From assembly GCA_013298325.1 (NCBI GenBank), contig JAAFHJ010000315.1, forward strand, positions 1 to 6,130: a stretch of DNA of 6,130 nucleotides, in the 5' to 3' direction. The notes beneath the pieces were generated by a model. It made no database searches. It had not been told where the DNA came from and saw nothing but the letters and a program-made list of their open reading frames with translations. Every line of letters starts with the position of its first letter. Position 1 is the stretch's first letter. Positions 5,534-6,130 of this stretch are shown piece by piece. The stretch comes from Myxococcales bacterium (lineage in GTDB: Bacteria; Myxococcota_A; Polyangia; Polyangiales; Polyangiaceae). Both the position numbers and the translations under genes were made by a program.

Positions 5534-6130
5534 ATGCATAAGTCTTTCGAAAACGGAGCGCGCGCGCTTCGCGGACCGCGCTCGTTACGCGCGAAAAACG
5601 CCTTGATCATGCCTTGTTACAACGAGGAGTCGCGACTTTCGGTCCCTCTCGTCGAGACGCTCGTCTCCGATGGGACGGTCACCCTCGTCCTCGTCGACGA
5701 CGGCTCGACGGATGGCACCGGGGCGCTCCTCCGCGATCTTGAGGCATCCGGCGAGGGGCGCATTCTCGCACTCCACCTCCCGAAAAACCGAGGGAAGGCC
5801 GAAGCGGTACGCACGGGGCTCCAGTGGGCCATCGACAGCGGTGCGCGCCAGGTCGGCTACGCAGACGCCGACTTTGCGACGCCGCCCGTCGAGATCCTTC
5901 GGCTGTTGCGCGCCCTCGATGATCAGGAGCTCGGCGCCGTCCTTGGGAGCCGGATCGCCCGCATCGGCGCCCACATCGAGCGCACGCCGTTTCGTCACGC
6001 CGTCTCGCGGATCTTCGCGGCGATCGCCTCGTACGCGCTGCGGCTCAACGTCTACGACAGCCAATGCGGCGCGAAGTGGTTTCAGGTGAACGACGCGCTC
6101 CGCGCAGCGATTTCCCGTCCGTTTGCCGCC
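5534..6130 (+). CDS. Family 2 glycosyltransferase, dolichyl-phosphate-sugar synthase type, C-terminus cut by window
   Basis: The first 199 codons of a GT-A fold glycosyltransferase that should move a sugar from a nucleotide donor to a polyprenyl phosphate or similar acceptor at the cytoplasmic face of the membrane. Motifs from the ATG at 5534: NALIMPCYNEESRL (22-35), the first strand and loop; VLVDDGSTDGTGALL (52-66), nucleotide-binding; NRGKAEAVRTGL (85-96), acceptor/donor loop; YADADFATPP (109-118) with the metal-binding DAD (111-113); GSRIAR (138-143); then FRHAVSRIFAAIASYALRL (153-171) and DSQCGAKWFQ (175-184), the DxQxGxK signature of DPM1/GtrB-type enzymes. The frame is open at base 6130, so the end, including any membrane segments, is not seen. 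GGGGGA stands three bases before the ATG, rather close. The same frame is open upstream to an ATG at 5345, so a longer N-terminus is possible. It is co-directional with the monooxygenase but separated by about 240 bases, so probably a separate unit. Donor sugar unknown. Confidence 0.88.
   Translation, partial: MHKSFENGARALRGPRSLRAKNALIMPCYNEESRLSVPLVETLVSDGTVTLVLVDDGSTDGTGALLRDLEASGEGRILALHLPKNRGKAEAVRTGLQWAIDSGARQVGYADADFATPPVEILRLLRALDDQELGAVLGSRIARIGAHIERTPFRHAVSRIFAAIASYALRLNVYDSQCGAKWFQVNDALRAAISRPFAA

Noticed and set aside
5173..5610. A 145-codon minus-strand open frame crossing the gap before the glycosyltransferase
   Set aside because: It overlaps the ends of two supported genes, has no family features and no good ribosome site that I can see.

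Overview
This is a GC-rich chromosomal window, probably from a myxobacterium or related Myxococcota. That guess rests on two Hanks-type serine/threonine kinases set back to back, strong G/C preference at third codon positions, and long proteins with Ala/Arg-rich tails. No rRNA, tRNA, CRISPR array or insertion sequence was seen, and the species cannot be fixed from the sequence.

Left part (1-2634): a minus-strand kinase gene starts at 135 and leaves the window at base 1. Its reading frame breaks inside the glycine-rich ATP loop, so it looks frameshifted. Across a 174-base divergent gap lies an intact 406-residue kinase (310-1530) with every catalytic motif and a C-terminal domain that I read as a possible reduced cyclase-homology domain. 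Its 3' end overlaps by 54 bases the end of a convergent minus-strand gene (2634-1477). That protein has an ImpE-like core (the type VI secretion accessory family) followed by two membrane segments, a combination I do not recognise as standard.

Middle part (2635-5295): a TetR-family repressor gene (minus) and an FAD-dependent aromatic monooxygenase gene (plus) diverge from a compact control region at about 3665-3708. This region holds a TTGACA box, a perfect 13-base palindrome that looks like the repressor's operator, and a tandem 13-base-period repeat. The monooxygenase start lies three bases past the palindrome with no Shine-Dalgarno sequence, suggesting a leaderless or nearly leaderless message. 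The likely logic is that TetR blocks the monooxygenase until a small aromatic ligand, perhaps the enzyme's substrate, releases it. Directly after the repressor gene is a short piece resembling the C-terminal end of a LysR-type regulator, apparently a gene remnant.

Right part (5296-6130): a 238-base gap with no clear gene or terminator is followed by the N-terminal two thirds or so of a family 2 glycosyltransferase of the dolichyl-phosphate-sugar synthase type, cut by the window end.

The window reads as several independent units (kinases with an ImpE-like protein, a repressor/oxygenase pair, a glycosyltransferase) rather than one operon. The most unusual elements are the ImpE-like membrane protein, the frameshifted kinase, the LysR fragment and the tightly packed TetR/monooxygenase control region.
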